Shown here in pieces: positions 1-8,735 of a stretch of 64,000 bases of DNA; positions within the stretch are counted from its first letter, which is position 1, and every line of letters starts with the position of its first letter. Origin of the DNA: JANQNX01 sp965601665 (GTDB lineage Bacteria > Pseudomonadota > Gammaproteobacteria > Eutrophobiales > Eutrophobiaceae); assembly GCA_965601665.1 (NCBI GenBank), contig OZ271833.1, positions 1,302,001 to 1,366,000 of the forward strand, read 5' to 3'. The position numbers and the translations under genes were made by a program. The notes under the pieces are model-generated. The model saw only the letters and a list, made by a program, of their open reading frames with translations, made no database searches and had not been told where the DNA came from.

Positions 1-713
1 GCCTTTATCCTGATCATTGCCTGCGAATGAATCTGACAAACTCTTGATTCACTTACGCCAAGCACTTCGCCGGTCTCGCGAAGGTTCAGTTCCTCGTCAT
101 AGTAAAGTGACATTACCAGTCGTTCTCTCTCCGGCAGACCGGCAATCACCTTCGCAAGTACTTCTTTCAAGTTTTGCGCTTCCAGGCTCTCATAAGGTCC
201 AACTATTGCTGAACCGGAACCTTCTGCTATATCCGCATCCTTGCTCAGGATATTCTCAAAACTTACAATTTGATGACTGCTCGCATCCTGTAATACCTGG
301 TGATAATCATCCAATTCCATACCTAACCGTTCTGCTACTTCTGTATCTCGCGCATCACGTCCCTGTTCTGATTCAATCGCGCGCATAGCTGAAGTAATTT
401 CCCTTACTTTTCTATGCAACGATCTGGGTGTCCAGTCACCCTTCCTGATCTCATCCAGCATTGAGCCACGTATACGTATACCGGCATAGGTTTCGAAACT
501 GGCACCCTGCGATGCATCGTAATTTTTCGCCGCCTCAAGCAAGCCGATCATGCCTGACTGGATCAGATCTTCTACCTGCACACAGGCAGGCAAGCGACTA
601 ATCAAATGGTAGGCAATCCTCTTCACCAGCGATGCATGTTCATGTACCAGCTGGTCCTGGGATAACTTGCTGACATCACTTCCCTGTTTATAAGCTGCAA
701 CAACACCATTCAT
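1..713 (-). CDS. fliA: Flagellar sigma factor FliA (sigma-28), 3' end cut by window
   Basis: Alternative sigma factor that directs RNA polymerase to late flagellar genes (flagellin, chemotaxis). It starts with ATG at 713 and reads about 237 codons off the left edge. Region 2 motifs are visible (VEDLIQSGMIGLLEAAKNYD, then SFETYAGIRIRGSMLDEI). Region 4 carries LPERERLVMSLYYDEELNLR and a helix-turn-helix ending SRVCQIHSQAM. The family is about 240 residues, so only a few are missing. The start overlaps the flhG stop (ATGA), which implies translational coupling. It is the last visible gene of the fliL-to-fliA run. Its targets in this window would be the sigma-28 motifs before flagellin, cheV and flgM, and FlgM would be its anti-sigma factor. 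Confidence 0.96.
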   Translation of the reverse strand, partial: MNGVVAAYKQGSDVSKLSQDQLVHEHASLVKRIAYHLISRLPACVQVEDLIQSGMIGLLEAAKNYDASQGASFETYAGIRIRGSMLDEIRKGDWTPRSLHRKVREITSAMRAIESEQGRDARDTEVAERLGMELDDYHQVLQDASSHQIVSFENILSKDADIAEGSGSAIVGPYESLEAQNLKEVLAKVIAGLPERERLVMSLYYDEELNLRETGEVLGVSESRVCQIHSQAMIRIK

Positions 714-1558
714 GATATCGCCCTCGTTGCCTGTGGCGCTTGAGAGCCCAGCATTTGTTCAGCAAAAAAAGTCAGTCTTCCAGTTGATTTAACCGCCTTC
801 TTATTGGTATCGGCTTCAAACGCCATTTTCTTGAATGTTTTTGTTGCTTTTGCGTGCGGATAGGCAAGAAAAAAGGCCTGGCGTTTCCTCGCAGCCTGCT
901 GGATACAGGTATCTTCCGGAATAATTGCGTTTAGCTTCAGCACCACATCAAGGTATTTATCTGTGACATCGCAGAGTCGCTCAAACAACAGGCAGCCCTC
1001 GGCCTCTGTCTTCACTTTGTTAATGACGATACTGAAACGCGTTAACCGGTGTTCCTTATTCAGGGTTTTTACCAGGGCATAGGCATCGGCAATCGAAGCC
1101 GGGTCGTTACAAACGACAACCAGTATTTCCTGTGCCGCACTACAGAAACGCACCACGCTATCTGCGATACCTGCCGCCGTATCCACGACCAGAAAATCAG
1201 TGTCATTGACGATTTCGTCAAACGCATGAATCAAGCCAACATGCTGGGCAGGATTTAACTGACTCATCATCTTGATACCTGATGCAGCCGGTATAATTCT
1301 GACACCTCCAGGACCCTGGATAAGGATATCCCGTAAGGAACAATCGCCCTCAATCACGTGTGACAGGTTGCGCAGTGGCTTGAGGTTCAGTAAAACATCG
1401 ATATTGGCAAGACCGAGATCAGCGTCCATCAACGTAACTGCTTTATCCCTTGCAGCTAAAGCCATGGCCAGGTTAATGGCAACACTGGTCTTACCAACCC
1501 CACCCTTACCACTGGCAACCGCCAGCACCTGGGTCATATTTTTTTGTTCTGAGTACAT
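710..1558 (-). CDS. flhG: FlhG/FleN, MinD-like ATPase controlling flagellar number
   Basis: ParA/MinD-type ATPase that limits polar flagella to the right number, with FlhF, and in pseudomonads and vibrios antagonises FleQ/FlrA. The deviant Walker A (SGKGGVGKTS) lies at residues 16-25 and is followed by a LMDADLGLANIDVLL segment and VVDTAAGI as the Walker B region. At 282 residues it is normal for the family. An alternative start at M8 would leave the P-loop intact. It lies 8 nt downstream of flhF and overlaps fliA by 4 nt, the standard flhF-flhG-fliA order of polar flagellates. Confidence 0.95.
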   Translation of the reverse strand: MYSEQKNMTQVLAVASGKGGVGKTSVAINLAMALAARDKAVTLMDADLGLANIDVLLNLKPLRNLSHVIEGDCSLRDILIQGPGGVRIIPAASGIKMMSQLNPAQHVGLIHAFDEIVNDTDFLVVDTAAGIADSVVRFCSAAQEILVVVCNDPASIADAYALVKTLNKEHRLTRFSIVINKVKTEAEGCLLFERLCDVTDKYLDVVLKLNAIIPEDTCIQQAARKRQAFFLAYPHAKATKTFKKMAFEADTNKKAVKSTGRLTFFAEQMLGSQAPQATRAIS

Positions 1559-1566
1559 ATACTCCC

Positions 1567-2796
1567 TCAGTGTCTTATTCCATGTTGAAATTCATTCTGG
1601 CCAAAGGCCTGTTCCAGATGTTCTTCATCAACAGCCAACTGGTTTTGCCTGGCGCGGCTGACCACGCGAGAAACCAGCTCATCGGCCCTGGGTTTGTGTA
1701 CATCTTCCGGTACGCGTTGACCGTCACAGATAGCAGCAATAGACAGCGCCTTATCAATTGATGCCGACAACAGGCCACCAAGTGAAGCAGCTTCATCAAG
1801 TTTGGTCGGGATACAGTAATTAAGCGCCATATGACGATAGCTCTCAATCAGTCGTGACAGGCTGTTATAACTTTCGGTTGCCGGCAGGATCAGGCAATTT
1901 GACGTTTCTCCCAAACCCAGACGCAACATCTCCATTTGCTGTTCGAATTTCTCATCGCGCTGACTAAGGCCGGCCGTATCGACCAATACCAGTTTTTCAT
2001 TTGCGGCTTCATCAAACAGGCTCAGGTATTCCTCGCGGGTAGTTACCGATCGCAAGGGTATGCCGAGAATACGTGCAAAACCTCGCAACTGTTCGCGACC
2101 ACCAACACGGTAAATGTCGGTTGTTGCCAGCAGCACTTCTCCAGGGCTGTATTCAAGTGCATAGCGTGTCGCCAGCTTGGCGATGGTCGTTGTCTTTCCG
2201 GAACCGGAGGAACCCATAAACTGCACGACCTTGCCACGTGCCAGAATTTTGTCTTCATGAAGTGGAATCTGGTATGAAAGCAGCGCCAACGCTGTGCGTC
2301 GCGCCTGTTCAAATTGATAATTTTCGGGTATTTCCCTTACCAACCTGCGCGCCAGTGCCGGAGACAGGTCCATATTGATCAAGTGGCGAATAAGGTTGGC
2401 CCAGAGCGGATGCTGACGTCCTATATCGCCCCAGGCCAGGCCGGACATCTGGTGTTCGAGCATGGTTCGCAATGACTGGATCTCATCACGCATCTGGTCG
2501 ATCGTCGATTCATTCGTCCATATATCGCTCAATGTTTCGGACGTGCGCATGGCGGGCATTTCTGTTGCCGCCTCGGTCAACTGTTTCGTTGCGTTTCTGG
2601 CAGACTTTTCCCGCTTCTGCTTTGCTTCTGAATTAAGGCGATTGTAAGCAGCCTCGTCGTAATCCTCGGCTGCAATGAGTTCTACACCACCTAACACCTT
2701 GCGATTGGAAAGGATAACCACATCGGGGCCATGTTCCTGCTTGGCCATCTCAAGGGCCTGTCGCATATTTGACGCAAAGTATTTTTTTATTTTCAT
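1567..2796 (-). CDS. flhF: FlhF, SRP-type GTPase for polar flagellar placement
   Basis: SRP-family GTPase that marks the cell pole for assembly of the first flagellar ring. The N-terminal FlhF-specific segment begins KIKKYFASNMRQALEMAK. An N domain follows, then the G domain: P-loop GSSGSGKTT at residues 195-203, a DTAG motif at 273-276 and TKLDEA at 331-336. At 409 residues it is within the usual range. It lies 20 nt after flhA and 8 nt before flhG, so all three are probably cotranscribed. FlhF plus FlhG indicates a polar flagellum rather than peritrichous flagella. Confidence 0.96.
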   Translation of the reverse strand: MKIKKYFASNMRQALEMAKQEHGPDVVILSNRKVLGGVELIAAEDYDEAAYNRLNSEAKQKREKSARNATKQLTEAATEMPAMRTSETLSDIWTNESTIDQMRDEIQSLRTMLEHQMSGLAWGDIGRQHPLWANLIRHLINMDLSPALARRLVREIPENYQFEQARRTALALLSYQIPLHEDKILARGKVVQFMGSSGSGKTTTIAKLATRYALEYSPGEVLLATTDIYRVGGREQLRGFARILGIPLRSVTTREEYLSLFDEAANEKLVLVDTAGLSQRDEKFEQQMEMLRLGLGETSNCLILPATESYNSLSRLIESYRHMALNYCIPTKLDEAASLGGLLSASIDKALSIAAICDGQRVPEDVHKPRADELVSRVVSRARQNQLAVDEEHLEQAFGQNEFQHGIRH

Positions 2797-2816
2797 AGTT
2801 CCTGCCTGATAAATGC

Positions 2817-4919
2817 CTATGCGGTTGCTCCGACGGTATTTACAATACGTATTTCCTTGTTATCCGGTACTTCACTGAATCCCAGGATGTGTAGCCTTGG
2901 CACACTATTTCTAACCAGTTTCACCATTAATTCCCTTAGTCCATCGACCACAAGTAATATTGCCGGTTCGCCAGCCACCTCCTGCTTATCCGTAGCCTCT
3001 CGCAGCGATTGAATCATGCGCTGGGCAAGGTTAGGTTCTATGGCGCCGGTACCCTCATTCATTGCCTGCAGTGTCTGCTGCAATAACTGTTCCAACGCCA
3101 TGTCCAGCGTGATCACCGGTAACTCTGGTTCACCACCGCCGATGCGCTCGACGATAAAGCGGCCCAACGCCACCCTGACGGCCGCGGTGAGTTCATCGGC
3201 ATTTTGCGTGCTACGCGCATGTTCAATAATGGTTTCTATAATCGTGCGCGTATCACGAACGGGTATGTTTTCCTTCAACAGGTTTTGCATTACCTTAAGA
3301 AACAGACCAACAGGTACGATTGCAGGCACAATATCCTCGATCACCTTTGGCGATTGCTCGTTATAGCGGTCAAGTAACGACTGTACTTCCCGATGACCAA
3401 TTAACTCATGCGCATGATCCTGCAGGATTTGGCTCATGTGTGTAGCAATAACCGTGCTTGGATCGACAACGGTGTATCCATACGTCTGGGCCTGGTCTCG
3501 TTGCGATGGGTCAATCCAGGTGGCCTCCAGCCCGAATACCGGATCGGTAGATTTATTACCGGGTAGCTCGCCAAAAACCTGGCCCGGGTTAATCGCGAGT
3601 TCTGCGTCAACCTGTACAGTAGAACGCGCCACGGTAGCGTCCTTGACCACGATGCGGTAACAATTTGGCTCCAGATCGAGATTGTCTCGAATGTGCACCG
3701 GTGGTAGCAGGAAGCCCAGTTCCTGGGTCAATTTTTTCCTGACTCCCTTGACCCGTGACAGTAATTGTCCGCCCTGGCGGCGATCCACCATGGGTATCAG
3801 GCGATAACCAACTTCAAGACCAATCTGGTCAATGTTCTCAACGTCATCCCAGCTGAGTTCCCGTTCTTCATCCGGTCGTTCTATTGGCTCCGGTTCGGCA
3901 ACAGCCTGTTCTTCCAGATCCTGCGCTTGCGGCTTACGGCGGATTAATTCCATGTAATAGGCAAGTCCACCTGCTGCCGCAGCAAGCGAAAGAAACGCCA
4001 CATTCGGCATACCGGGCACAATACCTATCAAACCCAGTACGCCAGCAGTGACATAGAGTGTTTTTGGGCTCTGGAACAACTGGAACAGTATCTGCTGTCC
4101 CATGTCGGCCGACGTAGAAACGCGTGTGACCATGATCGCCGCCGCCGTTGAAAGCAAAAGAGAAGGAATCTGCGCGACCAGCCCGTCACCAATTGTTAAT
4201 AATGTATACACACGTGCCGCATCGCCCATTGCCATGTCATGTTGTAATGTCCCGATGGCAAGACCACCCAGAATATTTATAAACAGGATCAGGATGCCGG
4301 CTATGGCATCGCCTTTGACAAACTTGCTTGCACCGTCCATGGCACCGTAAAAATCCGATTCCTGTGCTACTTCGGCACGGCGACGCTTTGCCTCATCCTG
4401 ATCGATAAGACCGGCATTCAAATCTGCATCAATGGCCATTTGTTTTCCCGGCATGGCATCAAGAGTGAATCGAGCTGTTACTTCCGAGATACGGCCTGCA
4501 CCCTTGGTCACCACGACGAAATTGATAACAACAAGGATGGCAAACACGACAAAACCAACGGTGTAATTGCCGCCTACAACAAAATCGCCAAAAGATTCAA
4601 TCACCTTGCCTGCCGCGTCCGAGCCGGTGTGCCCATTCAGTAATACAACGCGTGTAGAGGCAACATTCAGGCTGAGTCTTAACAGGGTGGCAATCAACAG
4701 GACGGTAGGAAAAACCGCAAAATCCAGTGGTCGCCCACTATAGATAACTGCAAGCAACACAATCAGCGACAGTGCGATATTAAATGTAAAGGCAATATCG
4801 AGAACGAATGGCGCCAGCGGAATTACCATCATCGCCAGGATCGCCATTAACAGGAAAGGCGCTCCAAGACCCATTCGGTTCATATCAGACAGATTAAGTG
4901 ATGCAACACCTGCAGCCAC
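2817..4919 (-). CDS. flhA: FlhA, flagellar export gate protein
   Basis: Largest inner-membrane component of the flagellar type III export gate. It couples proton motive force to export and docks substrate-chaperone complexes. The N-terminal half is hydrophobic with about eight membrane segments (residues about 20-330), then comes a linker and a large cytosolic domain (about 350-700). The conserved cytosolic loop includes ARFTLDAMPGKQMAIDADLN. At 700 residues it is typical. The start codon is GTG at 4919 with an AGGGG element about 10 nt upstream. An out-of-frame ATG at 4926 is not used. It lies 27 nt after flhB. Confidence 0.97.
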   Translation of the reverse strand: MAAGVASLNLSDMNRMGLGAPFLLMAILAMMVIPLAPFVLDIAFTFNIALSLIVLLAVIYSGRPLDFAVFPTVLLIATLLRLSLNVASTRVVLLNGHTGSDAAGKVIESFGDFVVGGNYTVGFVVFAILVVINFVVVTKGAGRISEVTARFTLDAMPGKQMAIDADLNAGLIDQDEAKRRRAEVAQESDFYGAMDGASKFVKGDAIAGILILFINILGGLAIGTLQHDMAMGDAARVYTLLTIGDGLVAQIPSLLLSTAAAIMVTRVSTSADMGQQILFQLFQSPKTLYVTAGVLGLIGIVPGMPNVAFLSLAAAAGGLAYYMELIRRKPQAQDLEEQAVAEPEPIERPDEERELSWDDVENIDQIGLEVGYRLIPMVDRRQGGQLLSRVKGVRKKLTQELGFLLPPVHIRDNLDLEPNCYRIVVKDATVARSTVQVDAELAINPGQVFGELPGNKSTDPVFGLEATWIDPSQRDQAQTYGYTVVDPSTVIATHMSQILQDHAHELIGHREVQSLLDRYNEQSPKVIEDIVPAIVPVGLFLKVMQNLLKENIPVRDTRTIIETIIEHARSTQNADELTAAVRVALGRFIVERIGGGEPELPVITLDMALEQLLQQTLQAMNEGTGAIEPNLAQRMIQSLREATDKQEVAGEPAILLVVDGLRELMVKLVRNSVPRLHILGFSEVPDNKEIRIVNTVGATA

Positions 4920-4946
4920 TATTCATGTACCCCTATATGTAATTGA

Positions 4947-6080
4947 TCAATCATGCTTAAACTCTTCCGGGATTGGTAAATCCACAGGCGCCCTGGGTTT
5001 TTTGTTTTCGCTACCTACGTAGTCACGTAACTGAAAGACATAGGCCAGTACCTGTGCCACAGCCAGATATAATCCTGCAGGAACATCCTGGTTTAACCTG
5101 GTATTAAAGTAGATCGCCCTCGCCAGCATTGGCGCGGGGAAAATCATGACATTATGTTCCGTGGCGATATCCCTGATTCGTGCTGCAACCAGATCGGCAC
5201 CCATGGCAACAACTTTTGGCGCATCCATACTGTCCGGCTTATAACTCAGTGCAACGGCATAATGGGTAGGGTTGGTAATGACCACATCCGCATCTGGTAT
5301 TGCTTCCATCATGCGTCGGTTCGCCATTTCCATTTGCATCTGCCGGATATGTTGCTTGACCTCGGGCTTACCTTCGGTCTCCTTCATCTCATCCTTGACC
5401 TGTTGTTTGGTCATGCGTATCTGCTTGCTGTGTTCAAAAACCTGGAACGGCACATCGACGAAAGCAACCAACACTGTTGCAAGACAGACGATAATAAAAC
5501 TGGAAATAATCAAATCGCTTGCCTGAACCAGCCCGGGCTCAAGACCATCAATACCAACGCGCATCAGCTCACCGAGGTTAAACCAAAGTACACCAACAGC
5601 AATTGTGGTCACCAACAAAAACTTTGCTGCCGTCTTGAAAAATTCCATGACTGTTTTCATGCCAAATAAGCGCTTGATGCCAGTAATCGGGTTTAACTTG
5701 TCGGGCTTGAACGCCAGTGCCTCGGGGCTGAATAGCCAGCCGCCTACCAGCATTGGCGCCAGAAAAGCGATCATGATAAAAACCAGTAATAACGGGGCGA
5801 AGTCAATCAGGACATCGTAACCTGATGTAAGTAATGCATTAATCAGGTAGTGCTCATTGAATATATTGTTTCGATGTATGGCGAAATTGCTGGACATCAA
5901 TGTCTTTAATGATTGAGACAGGTCCTTACCCATTAACATAAAGGCAAACGCGCTGGTCATCATAAGAAACATCGTCGTTAATTCACGGGAGCGGGATACC
6001 TGGCCTTTCTTGCGCGCCTCTTCGCGGCGCCTCGGCGTCGCCTCTTCTGTACGTTCCTGGCTGGTATCGTTTTCAGCCAT
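4947..6080 (-). CDS. flhB: FlhB, export gate and substrate-specificity switch
   Basis: Inner-membrane export gate protein whose autocleavage switches export from rod/hook to filament substrates. A basic N terminus is followed by four membrane segments (about 35-215) and a cytosolic domain. The NPTH autocleavage motif sits at residues 270-273 (VVITNPTHYAVALSY). At 377 residues it is normal. The start overlaps the fliR stop as TAATG. The hook-length ruler FliK, which triggers its switch, is encoded about 5 kb away in the neighbouring fli operon. Confidence 0.97.
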   Translation of the reverse strand: MAENDTSQERTEEATPRRREEARKKGQVSRSRELTTMFLMMTSAFAFMLMGKDLSQSLKTLMSSNFAIHRNNIFNEHYLINALLTSGYDVLIDFAPLLLVFIMIAFLAPMLVGGWLFSPEALAFKPDKLNPITGIKRLFGMKTVMEFFKTAAKFLLVTTIAVGVLWFNLGELMRVGIDGLEPGLVQASDLIISSFIIVCLATVLVAFVDVPFQVFEHSKQIRMTKQQVKDEMKETEGKPEVKQHIRQMQMEMANRRMMEAIPDADVVITNPTHYAVALSYKPDSMDAPKVVAMGADLVAARIRDIATEHNVMIFPAPMLARAIYFNTRLNQDVPAGLYLAVAQVLAYVFQLRDYVGSENKKPRAPVDLPIPEEFKHD

Positions 6081-6856
6081 TATTGACTCACCAGCTTCAA
6101 CATCATGAAATTGCCATCTTCAAACATCTGAATCATATGTGGCACGAAGGTATTCAGACTAAAGAAGATGATCATGACGCCAAGTATGATCATGATAGGA
6201 AACCCCACAGCGAAGATATTCAACTGTGGTGCAGAACGTGTCATCACACCAAAAGAAAGGTTGACGATAAGTAATGAGACAATAGCCGGCAAGGCAATAA
6301 TCACAGAAACGCTCACAATCTGGCCGGTCCAGTTGATAAATTCCCAGATTTCATTCGTGCTGATTCCGTTAACACCCACGGGTAAAGTAGTAAAACTCTC
6401 CGCCAATACCTTTATCATTAACAGGTGGCCATCTACAGCCAGGAATAACAGCGTTGCCAGTAACAGGTAGAATTGACCGATTATAGGTACGTTATTACCG
6501 TTCATTGGATCAACCATGTTGGCCAACATCAAACCCATCAACTGGCCGATGGCCTGACCTGCGAGCTCCAGCGCAATAAATACCACGCGCAAACACAGCC
6601 CCATGGCAATACCGGTCATTACCTGTTGCAGCGAGATAAGTAGACCCTCTCCGGAGACAGGTTCTACATCTGGCAATGCAGGTAATAGTGGGTAAATCAC
6701 CATAGTAATGGCCAGCGCCATTATCAATCGAACCCTGACCGGAACGGTACGCGTGCCGATAATCGGTGCCGTCATCAATAACCCCGCGACACGAAAGAAC
6801 GGCCAGAGCCAGGCCTGCACCAGTTGCATTATTTCCAGCGTGGACACGGTAAACAT
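6080..6856 (-). CDS. fliR: FliR, flagellar export gate membrane protein
   Basis: Integral membrane subunit of the FliPQR export core. At 258 residues it has five to six hydrophobic segments across its length and a family-typical opening (LEIMQLVQAWLWPFFRVAGL). The variant PIIGTRTVPVRVRLIMALAI follows, a conserved FliR segment. The stop overlaps flhB (TAATG), and fliQ ends 9 nt upstream. The tight spacing fits stoichiometric FliP-FliQ-FliR assembly. Confidence 0.95.
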   Translation of the reverse strand: MFTVSTLEIMQLVQAWLWPFFRVAGLLMTAPIIGTRTVPVRVRLIMALAITMVIYPLLPALPDVEPVSGEGLLISLQQVMTGIAMGLCLRVVFIALELAGQAIGQLMGLMLANMVDPMNGNNVPIIGQFYLLLATLLFLAVDGHLLMIKVLAESFTTLPVGVNGISTNEIWEFINWTGQIVSVSVIIALPAIVSLLIVNLSFGVMTRSAPQLNIFAVGFPIMIILGVMIIFFSLNTFVPHMIQMFEDGNFMMLKLVSQ

Positions 6857-6865
6857 CGTTATTCA

Positions 6866-7135
6866 TTAACCTATAAGCTGCGGAATACCCTCAAACAGTC
6901 TTAACGTGAACTCGGTAACAAGGCTTAGCATCCATGGACCAGCAATAACCATCACCAGTAAAGTTATTAACAGTTTCGGGATAAAACTCAGTGTCATTTC
7001 ATTAATCTGCGTCGCGGCCTGAAACATACTGATAAGAACGCCGACGATCAGCGCCGGAACAAGCAAGACCAGTAACAGGATACTCAGGTAATAAAGTGAT
7101 TCCTGGCCAATCTGGATAATGGTTTCCGGTGTCAT
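6866..7135 (-). CDS. fliQ: FliQ, flagellar export gate membrane protein
   Basis: Small two-helix membrane subunit of the FliPQR export channel. It has 89 residues, the usual length, with hydrophobic helices at about 14-40 and 53-76 separated by a short polar turn containing QAATQINEMTLSFIPK, a signature FliQ segment. It lies between fliP and fliR with gaps of about 9 nt on each side. Confidence 0.95.
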   Translation of the reverse strand: MTPETIIQIGQESLYYLSILLLVLLVPALIVGVLISMFQAATQINEMTLSFIPKLLITLLVMVIAGPWMLSLVTEFTLRLFEGIPQLIG

Positions 7136-7144
7136 TCAACTATC

Positions 7145-7888
7145 TCAGGCGAAATAAAAGCTGCCTGCCAGCGTGCCCATGATTAGTGCCCAGCCATCAA
7201 CAAGTACAAACAACATTAATTTAAACGGAAATGAGATAATCAATGGAGACAACATCATCATACCCATGGACATCAGGACGCTGGCAACAACCAGGTCGAT
7301 GATCAGGAAAGGAATAAAAATCAGAAACCCAATCTGGAAAGCGGTTTTTAGTTCACTGGTAACAAAGGCAGGTACAATCAACGTAAACGGAATATCGTCC
7401 ATCGTCGCTATATCTTCCTTGCCGGATATGTTGGCAAACAACTCGATATCTGTTTCACGTGTCTGCGCCAGCATAAACTCACGTATGGGTACGGCAGCAT
7501 TATTAATTGCTTCATCTGCTGACATTTGTTCATCCATGTATGGTTTTACCGATCCCTGGTAAATCTGATCAATGACAGGTGTCATGATGAAAAAGCTGAG
7601 AAACAAGGCCAATCCAATAAGTATCTGACTGCTTGGTGTTTGTGCTGTACCCAGTGCCTGGCGCAATATTGCGAGAACGATAATTATTCGGGTAAATGAC
7701 GTCATCATCAGCACAGCCGCCGGCAATAACGTGAGTACTGTCATCAGGAAGAAAATCTTGATACTTAGTGTATAGGTTTGACCACCATCCTGATTATCGA
7801 CAACAGTAAGCAAATCCAGGCCTGGCTGAGCATTGACCAGGCCTGGTAATAACAGCAATATAATAACGGGCAAGCGCGACATCTTCAC
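7145..7888 (-). CDS. fliP: FliP, flagellar export gate membrane protein
   Basis: Core subunit of the export channel. It has a cleavable signal-like N terminus ending near LPGLVNAQPG, then four membrane segments. Conserved FliP sequence includes FTRIIIVLAILRQALGTAQT and the C-terminal DLVVASVLMSMGMMMLSP. It has 247 residues. The GTG start at 7888 overlaps the fliO stop (GTGA) and has GGAG 8 nt upstream. The ATG two codons later would be 14 nt from that site, so GTG is preferred. Confidence 0.96.
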   Translation of the reverse strand: MKMSRLPVIILLLLPGLVNAQPGLDLLTVVDNQDGGQTYTLSIKIFFLMTVLTLLPAAVLMMTSFTRIIIVLAILRQALGTAQTPSSQILIGLALFLSFFIMTPVIDQIYQGSVKPYMDEQMSADEAINNAAVPIREFMLAQTRETDIELFANISGKEDIATMDDIPFTLIVPAFVTSELKTAFQIGFLIFIPFLIIDLVVASVLMSMGMMMLSPLIISFPFKLMLFVLVDGWALIMGTLAGSFYFA

Positions 7889-8319
7889 TGCGTGTTCTCC
7901 GCTGCCGCTTGCATTAATTCATATGAAGTCTTGCCTGAACCAGCATCGTCAATGTTGCTGTAGAGTGTATCTATCTTGGTAATGTTACCCGGTGTAATCG
8001 CGAGCAATAACTGTTTCCCCCGCAACTCTACCAACACCAGTCTTTCCTTGTTACTAATATGAAGTCCATCAACAATCTTCATCTGCCCTCTGGTCAGCAT
8101 CGGGCCATTGCCAAAACGCTTGAACAGGTAGGTACTAACAAGGAAAAGACCAATAACTAACAGCAAACCGAGGATAACCTTGATATAAGCAGTGACAGTT
8201 ACAACCTCACCCGCTCCGGTAAGCGGCTCTGCTGCGACAACCGTGAAGCTTGCCAGTAACAACAGCGGGAGAATAAAAACAGGCGTGAGTGCCTTCATAT
8301 CGGTTAGCGAAACGATCAC
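7885..8319 (-). CDS. fliO: FliO, flagellar export apparatus assembly factor
   Basis: Bitopic membrane protein that helps FliP oligomerise. It has 144 residues with a signal-like hydrophobic N terminus (about 9-29), a strong membrane helix at about 45-66 (VILGLLLVIGLFLVSTYLF) and a cytoplasmic tail with the family pattern VDGLHISNKERLVLVELRGKQ. A GTG start at 8319 overlaps the fliN stop (GTGA). ATG at 8298 is an alternative but has no visible ribosome binding site. Confidence 0.9.
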   Translation of the reverse strand: MIVSLTDMKALTPVFILPLLLLASFTVVAAEPLTGAGEVVTVTAYIKVILGLLLVIGLFLVSTYLFKRFGNGPMLTRGQMKIVDGLHISNKERLVLVELRGKQLLLAITPGNITKIDTLYSNIDDAGSGKTSYELMQAAAENTQ

Positions 8320-8735
8320 TGTAATTTCTTGACACGCTCTTGTGCACTGACGATATCAGTCAACCGGATACCGTATTTTTCGTTGACCACAACGACCTCT
8401 CCATGTGCCACCAACGTGTCATTAACAAGCACATCCAGAGGTTCACCTGCCAGGCGCTCAAGTTCAACCACCGAACCCTGGTTTAGCTGCAGCAGGTTCT
8501 TGATACTGATCCTTGTGGTACCAATACGGACGGAGAGCGTTACCGGTATATCAAGAATTGATTCCAGACTGGCATCGGTTGCACCGGCGCCAGCCTCGGG
8601 TTGAAGGTTTTGCAGCGGCGCATTTTCTACCTGATCAGCAGCTTCGCCACCCTCGGCATCTGCCTGCTCTGACATGGCTTCTGCCCAGTCATCGCTCACG
8701 GCTTCCTGTTCTACGTTACCCGTTTCTTCAGTCAT
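8316..8735 (-). CDS. fliN: FliN, flagellar motor switch protein
   Basis: C-ring component that works with FliM and FliG in torque generation and switching. It has an acidic, low-complexity N-terminal extension (about 1-55), then the SpoA/surface-presentation domain with ILDIPVTLSVRIGTTRISIK and RLAGEPLDVLVND. Start chosen at ATG 8735 (MTEETGNVE) because AGGAG lies 7 nt upstream. A longer reading from 8780 would run 53 nt into fliM. The chosen start overlaps the fliM stop by 8 nt. About 139 residues. Confidence 0.95.
   Translation of the reverse strand: MTEETGNVEQEAVSDDWAEAMSEQADAEGGEAADQVENAPLQNLQPEAGAGATDASLESILDIPVTLSVRIGTTRISIKNLLQLNQGSVVELERLAGEPLDVLVNDTLVAHGEVVVVNEKYGIRLTDIVSAQERVKKLQ

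Noticed and set aside
2804..2818. Sigma-54-like GG-N10-GC match before flhF
   Set aside because: The start site it predicts (about 2792) lies inside the flhF start codon region, and the -12 half is AGGC rather than TTGC.
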